Source: Cytidiella melzeri (taxonomy: Eukaryota; Basidiomycota; Agaricomycetes; Polyporales; Irpicaceae). Taken from it: a stretch of 64,000 bases of DNA. The notes beneath the pieces were generated by a model. It searched no databases. It was not told the DNA's origin and saw only the letters and a list, made by a program, of their open reading frames with translations. Below, piece after piece: positions 35,044 to 47,022 of this stretch. Within the stretch, counting starts at the first letter, position 1. The number at the start of each line of letters is the position of its first letter. The stretch lies in the NCBI GenBank assembly GCA_022592445.1, contig JABYQR010000030.1, positions 1 through 64,000 of the forward strand. The letters are read 5' to 3'. The translations under genes were made by a program, and so were the position numbers.

Positions 35044-36472
35044 CTAGAAGCTAACGCCGCTGAGCCGCGATCGTAGTTTCTGAAGCCGGTCCTGAGGTAC
35101 GTCGTTGTTCCATGTCTCTTTTCCGTCAGGGTGACGCGTTAAGTTGGGCAAGCTGTCTTGCTCAATGGTGAAAGAGGCCGAGACGGTAGCGTACAAGGCA
35201 GCTGAAGCAAATAAAATCAACAAGCCACATTCGGAAAATCTACATCCTCATACCTTCAAAAACGTCGTCTTTTGCGAGAAGCATCCCAGCGGAAAGTCCG
35301 CCCAGGAAAGCATTACCAGCACCTGATATTTGTCAAGCTTGCTGTTAGGGGATAGAGGCTTTGACCAACAAGTGAGTGCAACTGGTACCAGTGACATCAA
35401 CCACTTTCTCTGCGCTCTCTGGGCCCCAGAAGGCTGGGATCCATCGACCAGGTTGGTTGCGTGTTGCAACGTACGCCCCTAGGTGCCCACTTCTGATTAT
35501 CACAGCTCCTGTACCGTGTGGTCCAACATACAAGTCAAGGAACTGGCGGCATGCTTGTTCGACCCGGCTCTTCGTGGGAGGACCTGCGATCGACAGGAGT
35601 GACAGAGCCTCGTCCGCGTTTGGGCTTTGCGCAAGTCAACACTTGCGTGTTGAACAGCTTTCCTCGCTCACCTCAGGATCGACACCTCAGGCAGTATCTT
35701 GATCAACGCAGGCAACTCGGCGGGCACACATCTGTCCTTGCTTCTACATCTCAGCTCTACGAATCTTTCCAGGGAGATGATGGAATGTACCCACAGGTAT
35801 AGGCTCGTAGATTGTAATCGGGGACCATCCTTCCACGGCTCTGACCTCGGACAGAATCGTCGCAGCGCGAGCTGGCGAACAAATGAAGTGCAGCGTGGCA
35901 GGCCGCTCGTAAGGGGTGTTCGCCAAATCTTTTGGCGTAATGCGAACCCGAGGCGTCAGGTACTGAAAGCTAGAAGAACGTCAGACGGGCTCAGTCGCCG
36001 GCAAAATGGTTCGTGGAGAGCAGGAGCGACGACGCACCCTCGAAATTCTCCTCTGTATTCGTTCAAGGCTCGAGTTGTTCCGCGAGATGGGTCGTCCCGG
36101 TAAAACCACATCTCGCGCCCATACGAGTCAAGCTTTCTCTCGATGTCCTCCGGGAAGTCATGTCCACGATCCACAATCATTCCAAGCTTCGAGGAAGGAA
36201 GCCTTCGTCAGGGTAAAATATCAATATTCACAGTAATTTTCGTAGGCGATACGTGCATGTTTACCATATGCGTGCTCCGATAGTAGCGTACGTGCCGCCT
36301 CCGCCAATCTACAAGTACGAGAAGTGGTAGCGCAAAGGTTTGCAACGAGTGTGAACTGACTGACCTGGGAGGAAGAGGCTCTTTCGGTAGGGGAGCCGTC
36401 CTCGTTCAGGTATGTGAACTCATCTATGATGAACATCCCCAGCGTCACTAATTGTCGTCTCTCTGTAGCCAT
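35044..36472 (-). CDS. MAK32: Mak32-like PfkB-fold protein
   Basis: About 390 residues over several exons, from M-A-T-E-R-R-Q-L-V-T-L-G-M-F at 36472 to ...L-S-G-V-S-F. The PfkB fold is shown by I-G-G-G-G-T-Y-A-T-I-G-A-R and by S-P-A-R-A and N-A-E-E-A-L-S-L, and the C-terminal signature is G-A-G-N-A-F-L-G-G. In active PfkB sugar kinases that motif is G-A-G-D with Asp as catalytic base. Here it is Asn, as I recall for yeast Mak32. Mak32 is needed for stability of L-A virus-derived killer RNAs in yeast; its reaction is unknown. The change suggests weak or no kinase activity (inference). Confidence 0.85.
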
Positions 36473-36703
36473 CGTTGTTGGTGATTTTGCTGGTTAACTT
36501 AGCTCGTAGCTGGCAAGGCGAGATCAAGTTGTACTAGAGCGAGATTGAGAACCAAGATAACCTACCTGATCGTGGCCTCGGCCCGACGGCCCGTGTCAAT
36601 AGTGTTTGAATCCGCTCCTCGAATCATGAATGAGTTGACTCTTACTATCACCACCAGCGACCCACAAAGTTTCGTGGCCGTCAACGTGTTTGTCATCCCA
36701 CAG
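36473..36703. promoter_or_regulatory. Shared divergent promoter of the Mak32-like gene and PPTase
   Basis: About 230 bp between divergent start codons. If the PPTase used the in-frame ATG at 36627 the shared space would shrink to about 150 bp. No known site recognised. Confidence 0.45.
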
Positions 36704-37749
36704 ATGCAGGTCTGGGCTGTGCTTTTAAACGCTTCCGAGGTGGACCGTTACAAAGAGGTACGCTACATAAAACACTGACTGATCACAACTGAACGGTATA
36801 TATAGCTTTATCAACAAGCTCTACCAATCCTAGACACAGCCTCAAGCCAACAAGTGGAAAGGTTCTACCACTTCATCGACTCGTTCAGTAAGTTGGCCCC
36901 ATGTGTTGGTTACCGCGATTAAGCAAGTAACAGTCAGCCAGGAGGACTCGTCGGCCGCCTGCTCATCCGGAAATTACTGAGCGATCATGGCGTGCCGTTA
37001 CAAGCCATGACTTTCGGGTCCACACCGGGTAGGAAACCCTACATTGCAAGTTCATCTAGAGCCCGTTATTCCTGCTTAATCCTCAACTCACGATCGCCTT
37101 TCTAGACCACGCCGAACCTTCCTGAACCTATAGGCTACAACATCACACATGACAACGGAGCGGTTGCGATGGCTTACGCGTGCGGCTCTGAGCTCTACCC
37201 AGACCCTCCTGCACACCGCATTGGCATCGATGTCATGCTTCTGCAACTACCAAAGAGAATCACGTACGCAGAGTTTGTCGAGAGTGTCAGTGATCAGGTA
37301 CGTTCCGTGGCTTGACATTGCAATCTTTCGCTGGATCGGAATGGCTCACATTGGTACAGTTGACGGCGTACGAGCGGAGTATCTTGGGGCCCCGGGAATC
37401 TCTGGAGCAGAAAGAGGCTCTCCGACGCTTTTACCTCATCTGGACGTTGAAAGAAGCTTACACAAAGGCTCTTGGACTAGGTCTTGGGTTTGAATTCAAG
37501 AGGATAGAGTACGACGTACTTCAGGATACTGTACGTATTGACGGTCTCAGCCCAAGTGGCTGGCAGTTCGTACGTTTCGACTTGCAGAGAGGTGGAGACA
37601 CGTATGTAGGAGTTGTGGCACAGTACGTAGGCGACAGAGCAGACGCAAACAAGGCTTGCATCGTGGAACATCGAGAGCCGGGGGACTGGATACGAATATT
37701 CGACGCTTCGACGTTCATGCAAACAGCAACAAACCAACTAAAGACCTGA
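36704..37749 (+). CDS. 4'-phosphopantetheinyl transferase (Lys5/Sfp type)
   Basis: About 260-280 residues, starting M-Q-V-W-A-V-L-L-N, as members of this family do. A further in-frame ATG at 36627 would add about 26 residues. Key motifs: G-R-L-L-I-R, G-R-K-P-Y-I, N-I-T-H-D-N-G-A-V-A, the Mg-binding I-G-I-D-V, and W-T-L-K-E-A-Y-T-K with the catalytic Lys and Glu. The enzyme moves phosphopantetheine from CoA to carrier proteins such as alpha-aminoadipate reductase, fatty acid synthase or polyketide and peptide synthases (known). One intron has a GC donor. The join near 36890-36950 is ambiguous. No synthase gene is nearby. Confidence 0.9.
37046..37105 (+). other. GC-AG intron in the PPTase gene
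   Basis: The exon ends ...CCCTACATT, the intron starts GCAAGTTC and ends CTTTCTAG, 60 nt. This keeps the conserved G-R-K-P-Y-I and continues in frame to P-E-P-I-G-Y-N-I-T-H. GCAAGT is the strongest possible GC donor. Confidence 0.75.
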
Positions 37750-37902
37750 AACATTGCATTCTTGTGTATGACGGAATATGTAGTACAACAAAAGGTATAA
37801 CCATACATCGCTCTCAGACCTACAGACCAAACGTGATACAAAGATAATTGTCCGAACAATCCAAAGAGTGACCTACACATCAGAACGAGCCTGTCAAGGA
37901 AC

Positions 37903-39520
37903 TTACAAATGACTATTCACCCTAGAAGAATGAGACCCAGCCAGACTACCGATGGTACTCTCGCCTTCCTGCACCCAGAATTTCTCTGCCTCAGCATCGG
38001 CGTCGTAACCAAACTGCATCTGGTTCTTCCGCCTGTCAGCCCACTGGTTCAAGCTACCCTCGCTCCGCACGTCGACCTCCTCCCCCTTGAGCATCTTCAA
38101 CTCAAGCTCCATCGCCTCCCGCATCGACCTGTCGCGCGCTTCTTGTTCAGGACCATCTGGCAGGTGGAAAATCCATTGGTTCAGTCGAGACGACTTTTGT
38201 GTTTCCGCAGTACGCGGTAACCGAAGCTTCTCATAAGCATACAGAAGTGGCTTAATTTGCGAGGGATGGGACAGCCGGGAGAAAAGGTTCCCGAGCACCG
38301 CGGCATCTTCTATTGCCATTGCCGCACCTTGAGCGCGGTACGGCTATAGAAAAACATTCACACGTCAATATATGCACCGGGGAAAAGCAACCAAAGGATG
38401 GGTAAGGACGTACGAGCATTGGATGGCACGAATCGCCTAATAGCGCGACTCTGCCTGACTTGTGCACCCAGGTCTCCAAGGGCAGACGGTCCATGAGCCG
38501 CCATTTCAGGGTGGACTGCACATGAGAGAGTAGTTTCTGTACGCTGAGGGGACAGGTTCGCCAGATGCCAAACAGAACAGTATCCGCACAACTCACCGAG
38601 GCTCAAAGTCAGCGAAGTCTGCCCGCATCTTGTCCGCACTACCTGCGGCGGTCCAGGATTCCACAGACCCATCGTCCGGGTGCATAAGCACCATATTGTA
38701 CTCCTTCTTGGAGCGCTGAAACAACAATGAAAATTACATCCGAGGAAATTAGCGCGTCAGAACATACTATGCAGTAAGCCATGAGGTGCCGTCTGGGTGC
38801 CATCCATCCTGTCATCTCCGGGTTGTCCACTAATGGCTTCAAATCGGGATCGGCTTCCAGAACAGACGTTGGTATAATCGCGCGGTAAGCCGCATCTCCT
38901 GTGGGCTGCGCAGGATTGACATGCCCCAGCACGACTTGCTGCACAATACTCTTAATACCATCAGCACCGATGATCAAATCTCCCTTGATGACCTCCCCTG
39001 ACGCGAGGGTCACAGAGGGCGCGTCAGGATCGACTCCGACAACGGTAGAATTGAGTCGCAGGGTCATATTCGGGGCAGCAAGATCGAACAGGAGCTTGTG
39101 GAAGTCGGCACGGTGAATGTGATAGTAGGGAGCGCCATATTCGTTCATGTTGTCTCCCCACTTTGTCCAACCGACTGTCTCCCCGGTGGCGTATCTCTTG
39201 AGGCAAATGGCTTCAGGCTTCACGGCAACTTTCTCGACAGCCTCTCCGAGACCCCATCGATTCAAGAGCCGCATAACATTAGGCGTTACCTGTATGCCGG
39301 CGCCAACTTCGCCAATGACAGCGGCAGATTCGACGAGAGTTATCTTGTGTCCTGCATTCGCGAGACAGTGTGCGGCAGCAAGCCCTCCCAAACCGCAGCC
39401 GACGACGATGACATGAAGTCTGAGCGATGCCCGTCGGCCGTTGTATAGATTGAGAGTGGCAGCGACGCCCTCAGCGTTGGCTTTCTCGTCAGCCGCAACG
39501 TATGCAGAGGCAATCGGCAT
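37903..39520 (-). CDS. FAD-dependent aromatic monooxygenase (salicylate hydroxylase-like)
   Basis: About 470 residues in four or so exons. The N-terminal Rossmann fold reads V-V-G-C-G-L-G-G-L-A-A-A-H followed by V-E-S. The middle motif is D-L-I-I-G-A-D-G-I-K-S and the FAD ribityl motif is V-A-L-L-G-D-S-C-H-P-M-L-P-Y. These three are the classic GXGXXG, DG and GD motifs of group A flavin hydroxylases, which use NAD(P)H and oxygen to hydroxylate aromatic rings. The N-terminal 35 residues before the fold are extra and show no clear signal. The substrate cannot be read from sequence. Confidence 0.9.
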
Positions 39521-40497
39521 TGGTAGGAGATGAGTAGAGATAGAGGGGGTGGTGGCAGCGTTGGAATGGAATATGTAGTCGTGCCAAGGCAGAATGATTG
39601 ACCCAGCTCACACCGGAAGGACTGTTCACGCGTCAGCTGAATGTGTGAGCGCCGCCCGCAGGAAAGGACACACCCAGAATGACCTGTAAGCCCTATTATG
39701 CTGCTGATCCAACAGTCAGGATCGCAACGATCCGAGGTCAACTTCGTGGTTATGTGACACCGACGCGCTGTGCTGGTGGTTCATGAGAAACCCGGATGAC
39801 TGCAGCTGCGACCATGGCAGAAGACCGTCAGCTCTGGGACGGGGACCGTGTGATCGTTGGTCCGACCTGCAAGGAGGAGTGCATTCCAAGGATCCAACTC
39901 TTTTTGCGCAGGTGGCGCATGTGATCGCCCTGGCACGTGATCGCCAATCACTCGCAAATTGGGCGTCTGTGGACCCTTTTCCACCACTGGCGCTCGGCGC
40001 TGTGGACAAAGCAAGACGTGCCACTTGAAAGCTAGCCTTGAAGTAGATGTTCCGCGTTTTTCGAGTTGAAAATTAGGCCGACATAACATCAGTCGACCTG
40101 AATTAACGTTGGGCGACGTACGTTCGAGTGAATCGACAGTGTCTGGGGAGAAAATTCGTGCTTGGCTGCAGCACCAGCGCATAAGATGCTGAAGAATTCA
40201 ATTGCACAGTGATATATGTAGCGCATGGGAGTCACCAGGTGGATGCTGGAGGAGAGGATGAGGAACAGTCCGAGAACAAGCGTTCACGGAACGAACGCGT
40301 CGAGAGGAAGCGTCTATTATAAGTATACATTTTCCCGTCACCTGACCGCGATTGATTACAAATCACGCAAACGCGATGTCGAAACAACTTTCCGGTTCTT
40401 CGAGTTTTAGCGCAGGATGACAGTCACTGCCTTACTTAAGCATGAAGTCACTCGATGCACGAATAATCACAAAATACAAATTAAAATCATGTCCATA
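39521..40497. other. Intergenic, no gene seen
   Basis: Almost 1 kb between the start of the monooxygenase gene and the 3' end of the SNG1-like gene. Frames on both strands are short and show no family motif. Confidence 0.5.
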
Positions 40498-42778
40498 TTA
40501 CTCAGATTTTGATGGAGGTCTGCTTGCTGGACCACCCCTCTCCTCATCCCGAGCCTGCGGTCGCATCGCCAGCTCTTTGGAAAGGCGTTCCGGAATCGAC
40601 GTTGTCTCGTCGATCTGCAAGGCCCTCAACTCCCGCTTGCGGATCCACCACGTGAAGATGAGAGTGGTCCCGCAGGATAATGAGATCCAACCTATCATCA
40701 CACCCGCGTTCTGAACCAGATTGTTCTGCGTGTTGAAGAAAATCGTGCGCACAGCCTGCGATCTGCAAATATGTAAAAGTGTCGTCATCAGAGATACGTG
40801 TTTGAGCAGGGCCTAGCACAGGTTTCGACCGCAACTTACAGGTTCCTAAATTCATTGCAAGCGTGGGCGGGAGAGACCATGTCAGAGGTGGTAGTTGCTA
40901 CGCGATGATCCCTTGAGGCACATACCAAATCGGAAACCCCGCACCGTAAGAATAAAAGGTATGCAGCAGCTCAGGTGGCAAAAGGGTCGGCGAGATGTTG
41001 AAAATTATCTACCACACATCCGACGTCAATGGCGATGCGACATTGAAACATAAGATGCAGTACACTCACCAGAGCAAAGAGGAAGAACGGAACGAATTTG
41101 GGAGTCAATAGCGTGATCATCGCTTCCAAAGACAGCCCTAGAGCCGTCATACCCAGATAGACGAACAAGAACATCATGAAGAAACCTCCGGTCGGTGTGT
41201 ACCTTGTTTCAGCGTGTCAGCGTTCTAAAGTGGTGTAAACACAGAGACACTTACTTTCCATTGAAGGGTAATTTAAAGGCAACGCTGACCAGTGTGTAAT
41301 TAAGGCTCAAAGGAATGTACGCTATGGTTGGCACCATTATCCGGAGCGCAAGATAGTCATACAGGTTCAGACGAGGCGCAATAATAGTGCGTGCCGCCGA
41401 ATGTGCCATTGTCTGTAGGCTCCGTGAGTATAAACAAAGACATGCCATGTAGAGATATTACCATTATAAACCTGCCGAGGAAAATTCAGCTATACATGAA
41501 AGCGGAGGCAACAAGTAGCGAACAACGTACGCAAAGATGACCAAAAAGATGTTCCCTACGAGAGTCACTGCTTGAGCAGCAGGTGCTCTAATGCATCACT
41601 ATCAGGGCGACATATAACTCTGTGCATGAACACGAGGACTGACGTGTATGGGCGAAGGTTGACCATCCTCCATGAAATTCCCGGGCTGATCGTTTGCGGC
41701 GCCTGCGACAGCAAATTGATAGCGGTCGCATTAACTGTATCGCCTGGAGTCACCTGAGCAAAATATCTCTGAGCGCTACCAGTGGCATACGCTGACACGC
41801 TCTCTGACAAGAGCTGCTGAGTGATTGGCAAGACGTAGTTGCCAACAGCGACCTCTTGCCGCGCCTAAATCGGTTGATGGTTCAATTGTGGGTGAACGCA
41901 AGAGAAGTCGAGCATACCTGAGCGTAGTACACTGTTATTGCAGTGGTAGGATCATATGTTGCATCTCCGTTGGCCCGAGCTCTGACCAGTCGAGACGTGG
42001 CGTTGGCTTCTACTGTAGTAGCAAGGTACTGAGCCGTTGCTACCCAGGGTAGGATGAATAGAGCGGACTTACCGACAACAGCAATCCATGCCTGTTGCTG
42101 TATAATTGCGTCCATAATCTGTTCATCCGTTCCGGCATCTTGAGGATCCACCAGAACCCAGCCAAGGTGCATCGTTGGTGTGGAGGTGTTGCCAAATGAA
42201 ACCCATAGGTTGTTTCCTATCCGCGCGCCATCTCGGTTGATGAACCATGCCTCCAGATGAGATGTGTACTTCGCCGAATTTGATAGTGCTCCCCAGAATC
42301 TGAGAAGACAGAGCCGTTCAGCATTTTGCAGAAATCATTGACGGCGCTCGTACAATAAAACGACTTACACCGGAAGACACGCCCAGATTAACAACGTTAT
42401 GAGGATCAGCGGCCTCACAACAACGGTAAGGTACGCTCTGCGTTCTCGCAAGAGCTCTTTCGAGAAGACTGGAACCGTGGTCAAAGATTGTTCACCGCTA
42501 TGAATAACGCAAGACAACCTACAGCCATAGGATTTCGTAAAGTCCGTCTCACGAAGCTTGCTCTTACTCTGCAAACCCACACTAGCTGCCTTCTGCGCCG
42601 ACTCCAAACCCAACAAATCTGTAAACGAGGGGGGCAGCAGCACGTTCGAATTCACTTCTGCGCGAGATTCTTCAGCAACTTCGGCATCATGTCCTGCCGT
42701 CTCTCGGCATCCATTCCGTAACGGTGCCGGGGGCCCTGACCGCAAATCCGTCGGCATCGCCAACGAATCTGTTGACAT
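40498..42778 (-). CDS. SNG1/DUF3533 family membrane protein
   Basis: About 600 residues in many exons, from M-S-T-D-S-L-A-M-P-T-D at 42778. The cytosolic N-terminus leads into a first helix (P-L-I-L-I-T-L-L-I-W-A-C-L-P-V) and W-G-A-L, a long extracytosolic loop with N-G-S and N-A-T sites, then four or five helices (L-V-G-N-I-F-L-V-I-F-A-F, A-L-R-I-M-V-P-T, F-F-M-M-F-L-F-V-Y-L, V-G-W-I-S-L-type, T-T-L-I-F-T-W-W) and a charged tail. This layout is that of the DUF3533/Sng1 family, tied in yeast to nitrosoguanidine resistance and flippase regulation. It is also related in shape to ABC-2 membrane parts, but no ATPase is present. An upstream in-frame extension exists, so the start is likely but not certain. 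Confidence 0.85.
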
Positions 42779-43220
42779 TCTGCCAAAAGAATTGCCAAGT
42801 TTGTGGAAAGGAGAGTATGGACGAGCTCGCTGATTGCTCGAGGAGCTGAGACTCCTAGTGTGTTTCAGCCTGCAGCGTGGGGGGTGCCATGTCATCCAAT
42901 CCTCGTAAGTACACGCGCCGGTTGGGTTGATTTCGTAATATTTTCGTGATTCAAATCGAACTTGGTATAGCAGGCACCTTTTCAATCTGCTATTCGTTCG
43001 CACTTGTGAACGCAGACTCTAACGTTTTCCTTCAGCGACGGCCCCAGCAAGAATATCTTTGCGGCAGCTCTATTGTGGTTCAGTGAACCAGGCCCAGCTG
43101 ACCACCGTGGCCCTCTTCTCTCTACAGAACTGCTCTGGTGATCATACAAATGGAGAATATATATGGGCGCTGACGCGCTAATTATCCGAAATGAATATAA
43201 GTAAGTACTCACAGTCGTAG
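42779..43220. other. Divergent region between SNG1-like and MYND genes
   Basis: About 440 bp. One or more 5' exons of the MYND gene may lie here; a plus-strand frame reads toward a GT donor near 43138, but the start cannot be fixed. Confidence 0.4.
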
Positions 43221-44913
43221 TCCAAGTCTCTCAAGGCTATCGTGCCCTTTGCCAACTTTGAGCTCGAAGCAAGCAAAGTCAGTCGTTGGGCAAGAATTGG
43301 TAGCGACGAGCACCCCAACATGCACAGAAAGATGGGCGCAGAGGCCTGGATGCCTGGGCTGATCACGAAAGAGTCACAACAAAAGTGAGTTTGCACACCC
43401 AACTTTGTCGTGGTTGAAACTAAACCGTACTGCGGGCTGGGGCTGGTCTAGTCTTGATACCGCTGAGAAACTGTGTCGCGCTCAACGCCCGGCAGAAGCC
43501 CTACCCTACCTCGAGAAAGCTATGGAAGATCCACGCAACCTAGACGCATGGATCCAGCTAGCATTCCTCGCACCGGATTTGACCAAATCCACTGGGATAT
43601 TGGTCAATGCGGAGAGACAAGGTAGAGACCCACACATCCACTAGCCGCATGTTCTCAGGTACTGACTCGAGGCGTGGCTGCTTTCCAGGGAAACGGCTGT
43701 TGAAACAAGAATTCGGCCAAAGATGTTTCGACGAGCACCCCGACCCCATGATCTCCCGTGTCGGTCAATTCTGGAGTTTGCTGCAGACGAGGCCCTACAT
43801 GCGGACCTTGCAAGCTTTGGTTCGTATACACCAGGAGAACAAGCGATTCGATCTTGCAGCGTAGGTTTCCCGTGAGGCCTTCCAAATCCACCAGGAAGTT
43901 GATTGACTTTTGCTTCTCAACAGCAAAGTTGGGATAGAGATGCTCAGGCTTTGCCCAAACGACAACATGTCCGTCCGCGAAGGCCTCGGCACATGTCTGC
44001 TCAAAGCAAACCGAGACGCCGATGCGCTGTCTTTTGCCCAAGCCTGGATTCATCGCGAGGACGGTACATCCCCTCCAAAAGGCGGTTGCGCCTTCACCCC
44101 GCCTTCTTCCGCCCCCCTCACCAAAGCCCAACTGGACAAGCTCTCCAGTTGTGTTGAAGGCGCCATCGCATACACGGCCGCCCTCGCCTCGTTCCGTCTT
44201 TATGGCGATACCAAACTCGCACGGCAATATCTCATCTACGCCGCATCCGTCAACCATAACGTTCTCCTGAAAGTCTTGGGAAGGGTCGCCCAGCCGAGTG
44301 AGTGTTTACCCAGCTGTATTGAGATGACAGGAACCTGTTGGTTCTCCGCAAGAACAAACCTTCTTCCGTTAAGATCTTAACAACGAAGCTACTTGGTTAA
44401 CGGCGATCGGCTCCTTTTCGCAGAATCTCTCGTGAGCACCCCGCGCCAGCCAAATAGCACCGAAGCAGCCCATGACTACCTGTGGAAGGCGCAAGACCTA
44501 TGGATGGAAGAAAAGGTGTGGAATTGGGCCGACGGTGTACCGGAGGTGAAGGCGCACGTGCTGAAGGAATGTTCCAGGGCGGGTTGCTCTGTGCGGGAGA
44601 GAAAGGTGGCGCAGTTCAAGAGGTGCGGGTCGTGCCACAAGGCGTGGTATTGTGGGACGGCTTGTCAAAAGGAACACTGGAAGACGCACAAGACAGGTCA
44701 GTACCTGGCCACTTGCCTTGGGCGTTGGTGTTATTTTCCAGAAACTGAGGCTGATACGAAACTCGCTCTTTGTTTGCTTTGGTTTGATTAGAGTGTCAAC
44801 AACATACGGCGTACAAGAAGATGTACCGTATGATAACCACGAAGGAAACCAACACTGGCATGTTGGACGAGTTCTTGCAAGGAGCTTCTGTTGACATGAG
44901 CCAATCCATCTAG
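43221..44913 (+). CDS. MYND-type zinc finger protein
   Basis: About 430 residues visible, 5' end uncertain; the first in-frame ATG in the visible exon is at 43320. An N-terminal helical repeat region (A-E-A-L-P-Y-L-E-K-A-M, then A-W-I-Q-L-A) resembles TPR-like repeats. The C-terminus carries a complete MYND finger: C-S-R-A-G-C, C-G-S-C, W-Y-C-G-T-A-C-Q, W-K-T-H-K, C-Q-Q-H, the last part after an intron. MYND fingers bind proline-rich partners. Such proteins are very numerous in agaricomycetes, mostly of unknown role. No SET domain is seen. Confidence 0.8.
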
Positions 44914-45478
44914 CAGCCGTACGATATTGAGTGTGTGCTTGATCAAATAATAACTGCTTCAAATCCATCGTCGGAGCTGCGAGTCTGCATTGATCACGCT
45001 CATATCCTCGGATCTATTGCCCAAGTCTCAGCGAGCCTCGGAGTGTCTGAGAACGAGAAGAGCAGCGAAAAAAAATGTTTGCGATGAGTTGACCTATATA
45101 TACATTGCGGAAGGTATCGGAGTTGTAGAAACACACGAGATGTGAATGTTTTTGGGTACAACACGGGTGCGAGCGAATGGAAGTGACGTGAGGGGTATCG
45201 TGACAGCAGGGAATACATGGCAGGAGAATTAGCAATTGCAAACGGGTCAAAGAGGCGGAAGGAGGCGGAAGGAGCTTGGATTATCGTGATGAGAGATCGA
45301 AAGGGCAGGTAGCAGTGGCGTACATTGAGTTCGTCCGCTATTATGGTGGCTGAGATTATCAAAGAAACTGGTGGGCGATTAAAGCCTTAATAGTGCATGC
45401 GAATAGTCCGTGATTCCAGATGATGAAGAATAAATAATCCACGGCGGTAAATCAACTCGGATGGGGTTGAGTAGGCGT
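44914..45478. other. Convergent intergenic region
   Basis: About 565 bp between the MYND gene and the F-box-type gene. Nothing coding recognised. Confidence 0.45.
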
Positions 45479-46609
45479 TCAATACGCCCATTCCAAGAAT
45501 GCCTCTTCAAAGTCCAAGTCGTTGGTGTTATTGAGTGGCTCCAAGGCGTCGGGGCGAGGTGTAACAGGAGGGGAAATCCATTCCTTCACAAAGCGTGTGC
45601 CGTCTGTGGTAAGTGTCGATTTCGGACGGAATTCCCAGTGCATGCCGGAAAGTTCGAAGGAACAGAGACGTGGCATGAGGGATAATGCGCTCGCAACGCG
45701 CGTGTAGACGGTCTGTGAGGATGGCAGTTTCATTCAGTCGGGTAGGCGATTTCGCGGAGAAAATTGACTCACCATGTCCAGCGTTTGCCAAAAGGCACAG
45801 GTCGCAATCACTTGGAGTGAAACCAGGTTTGGGCAAGCGTGAGCCAGAGCTTCGACAACTGGGACTGGCTGTGCGCTCGTAACGGCGCTCAGCGTCTCGA
45901 TTGCGGCGGTGGATAGGATGCCGCTCTCGTTTGGGTATTCGTGTGTACCCGTATGGATTAGAGCGCTGGAGGAATTGGTAAAGTATTCGATGTCGTCGAC
46001 TGAGAGATCACCGGAGAGATGCAATGAAGTCAGTGGTCTCGAGGGTAATAGCTGGCACAAGAGATTGGGAGGGCCCGTGTAGGTCTTGAGTTTCGGAATG
46101 TCCGATTGACGAAGGACGACAGCGTCTGGCGACGGCGCAATCTGCAGTGAGCGCAAAGAAGGGGTGCATGCGAGGAACGCTGCGACGTTCTTGTCGAGGG
46201 CAAATGAACATGCGAAGTGGAGCAGCTGGGACAAGACAGTAGTGGGAAGGAGTTTGGGCAGCACCCAGCTAAGAGTGGCGTCGATGTGCACGTCCAAACT
46301 TGCCAAGTCCTGCATACCTTGCATTGCCTGACTCAGCTGGATGTAGTACTTTGTGTCAACGTCTCCTGCGCCATCCTGAATGGTTATAGCGAATCTGCGC
46401 ACAAGGGACGAGAGGTGTGGGTGGGCGGCGAGCGTGTGGACTGCCGAGAGATTGTGGGCGACAGACGAGAGTGAGAGATGTCGGTAGAGCAGGCGGGTCG
46501 CTCTGGGGCTCAGATGGTGGCTCGTGCGAGCAAGGACGGCGAGGGTGGCTGCAGAGAGAGGCTCGAATGTCGCGTCGAGGAGCTCAACTGGGAGAGCGAG
46601 GAGAGACAT
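45479..46609 (-). CDS. F-box/LRR-type protein
   Basis: Two exons, about 360 residues, from M-S-L-L-A-L-P-V-E-L-L-D at 46609 to ...F-L-E-W-A-Y. The N-terminus (L-P-V-E-L-L-D, L-A-V-L-A-R-T-S-H-H-L) has the F-box pattern, which would bind Skp1 in an SCF ubiquitin ligase. Weak leucine-rich repeats follow (L-A-S-L-D-V, L-R-S-L-Q-I, L-T-S-L-H-L). Families of such proteins are large in basidiomycetes. Substrate unknown. The single intron joins D-M to T-V-Y-T-R in frame. Confidence 0.75.
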
Positions 46610-47022
46610 GGTGGTTTGAATGAGGGCTATAGATGTGCTCAAGGAGAGGTTGTATAGCAATGAGGGCCGCTGTGGCCAGGGACCTCGAGGAGGGGAGGAG
46701 GGAGCTGGAGAGGACTCTGAAGCGTTACTGCCACTGGTTAATAAGAGTTATAATAAATTAGCGATCGCGGTTTGACTGGGTAAGATCAGATCGGGAGAGA
46801 AACTGTATTGGATCAACACGTGGCGTCCATATCGATTCTGGTGCACGAACTCTGTCTCGCGCAGAAATCAGTTCGCAAGATTCAGATCGAGTTGAACTGA
46901 ATCGACCACGTGCTCTGTCTAGGCGAGTCCGAGTCCGACGCGTCCCAAGGGCGATCACTGTTCTCCTCCCTACCACGACGCGACCATCTCTGACCATCTC
47001 TGCGCCAGCTCGTCGCAGTCTC
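46610..47022. other. Divergent promoter region of the F-box gene and MSD1
   Basis: About 410 bp between divergent start codons, with no coding content. It must contain both promoters. Confidence 0.45.

Noticed and set aside
39716..40182. Minus-strand open frames of 102-133 codons
   Set aside because: Low-complexity composition, no motif, no consistent splice joins, and mutually overlapping frames.
35044..42778. Possible secondary metabolite cluster (PPTase, FAD monooxygenase, membrane protein)
   Set aside because: There is no polyketide, peptide or terpene synthase and no pathway regulator close by. Each gene has a general function.
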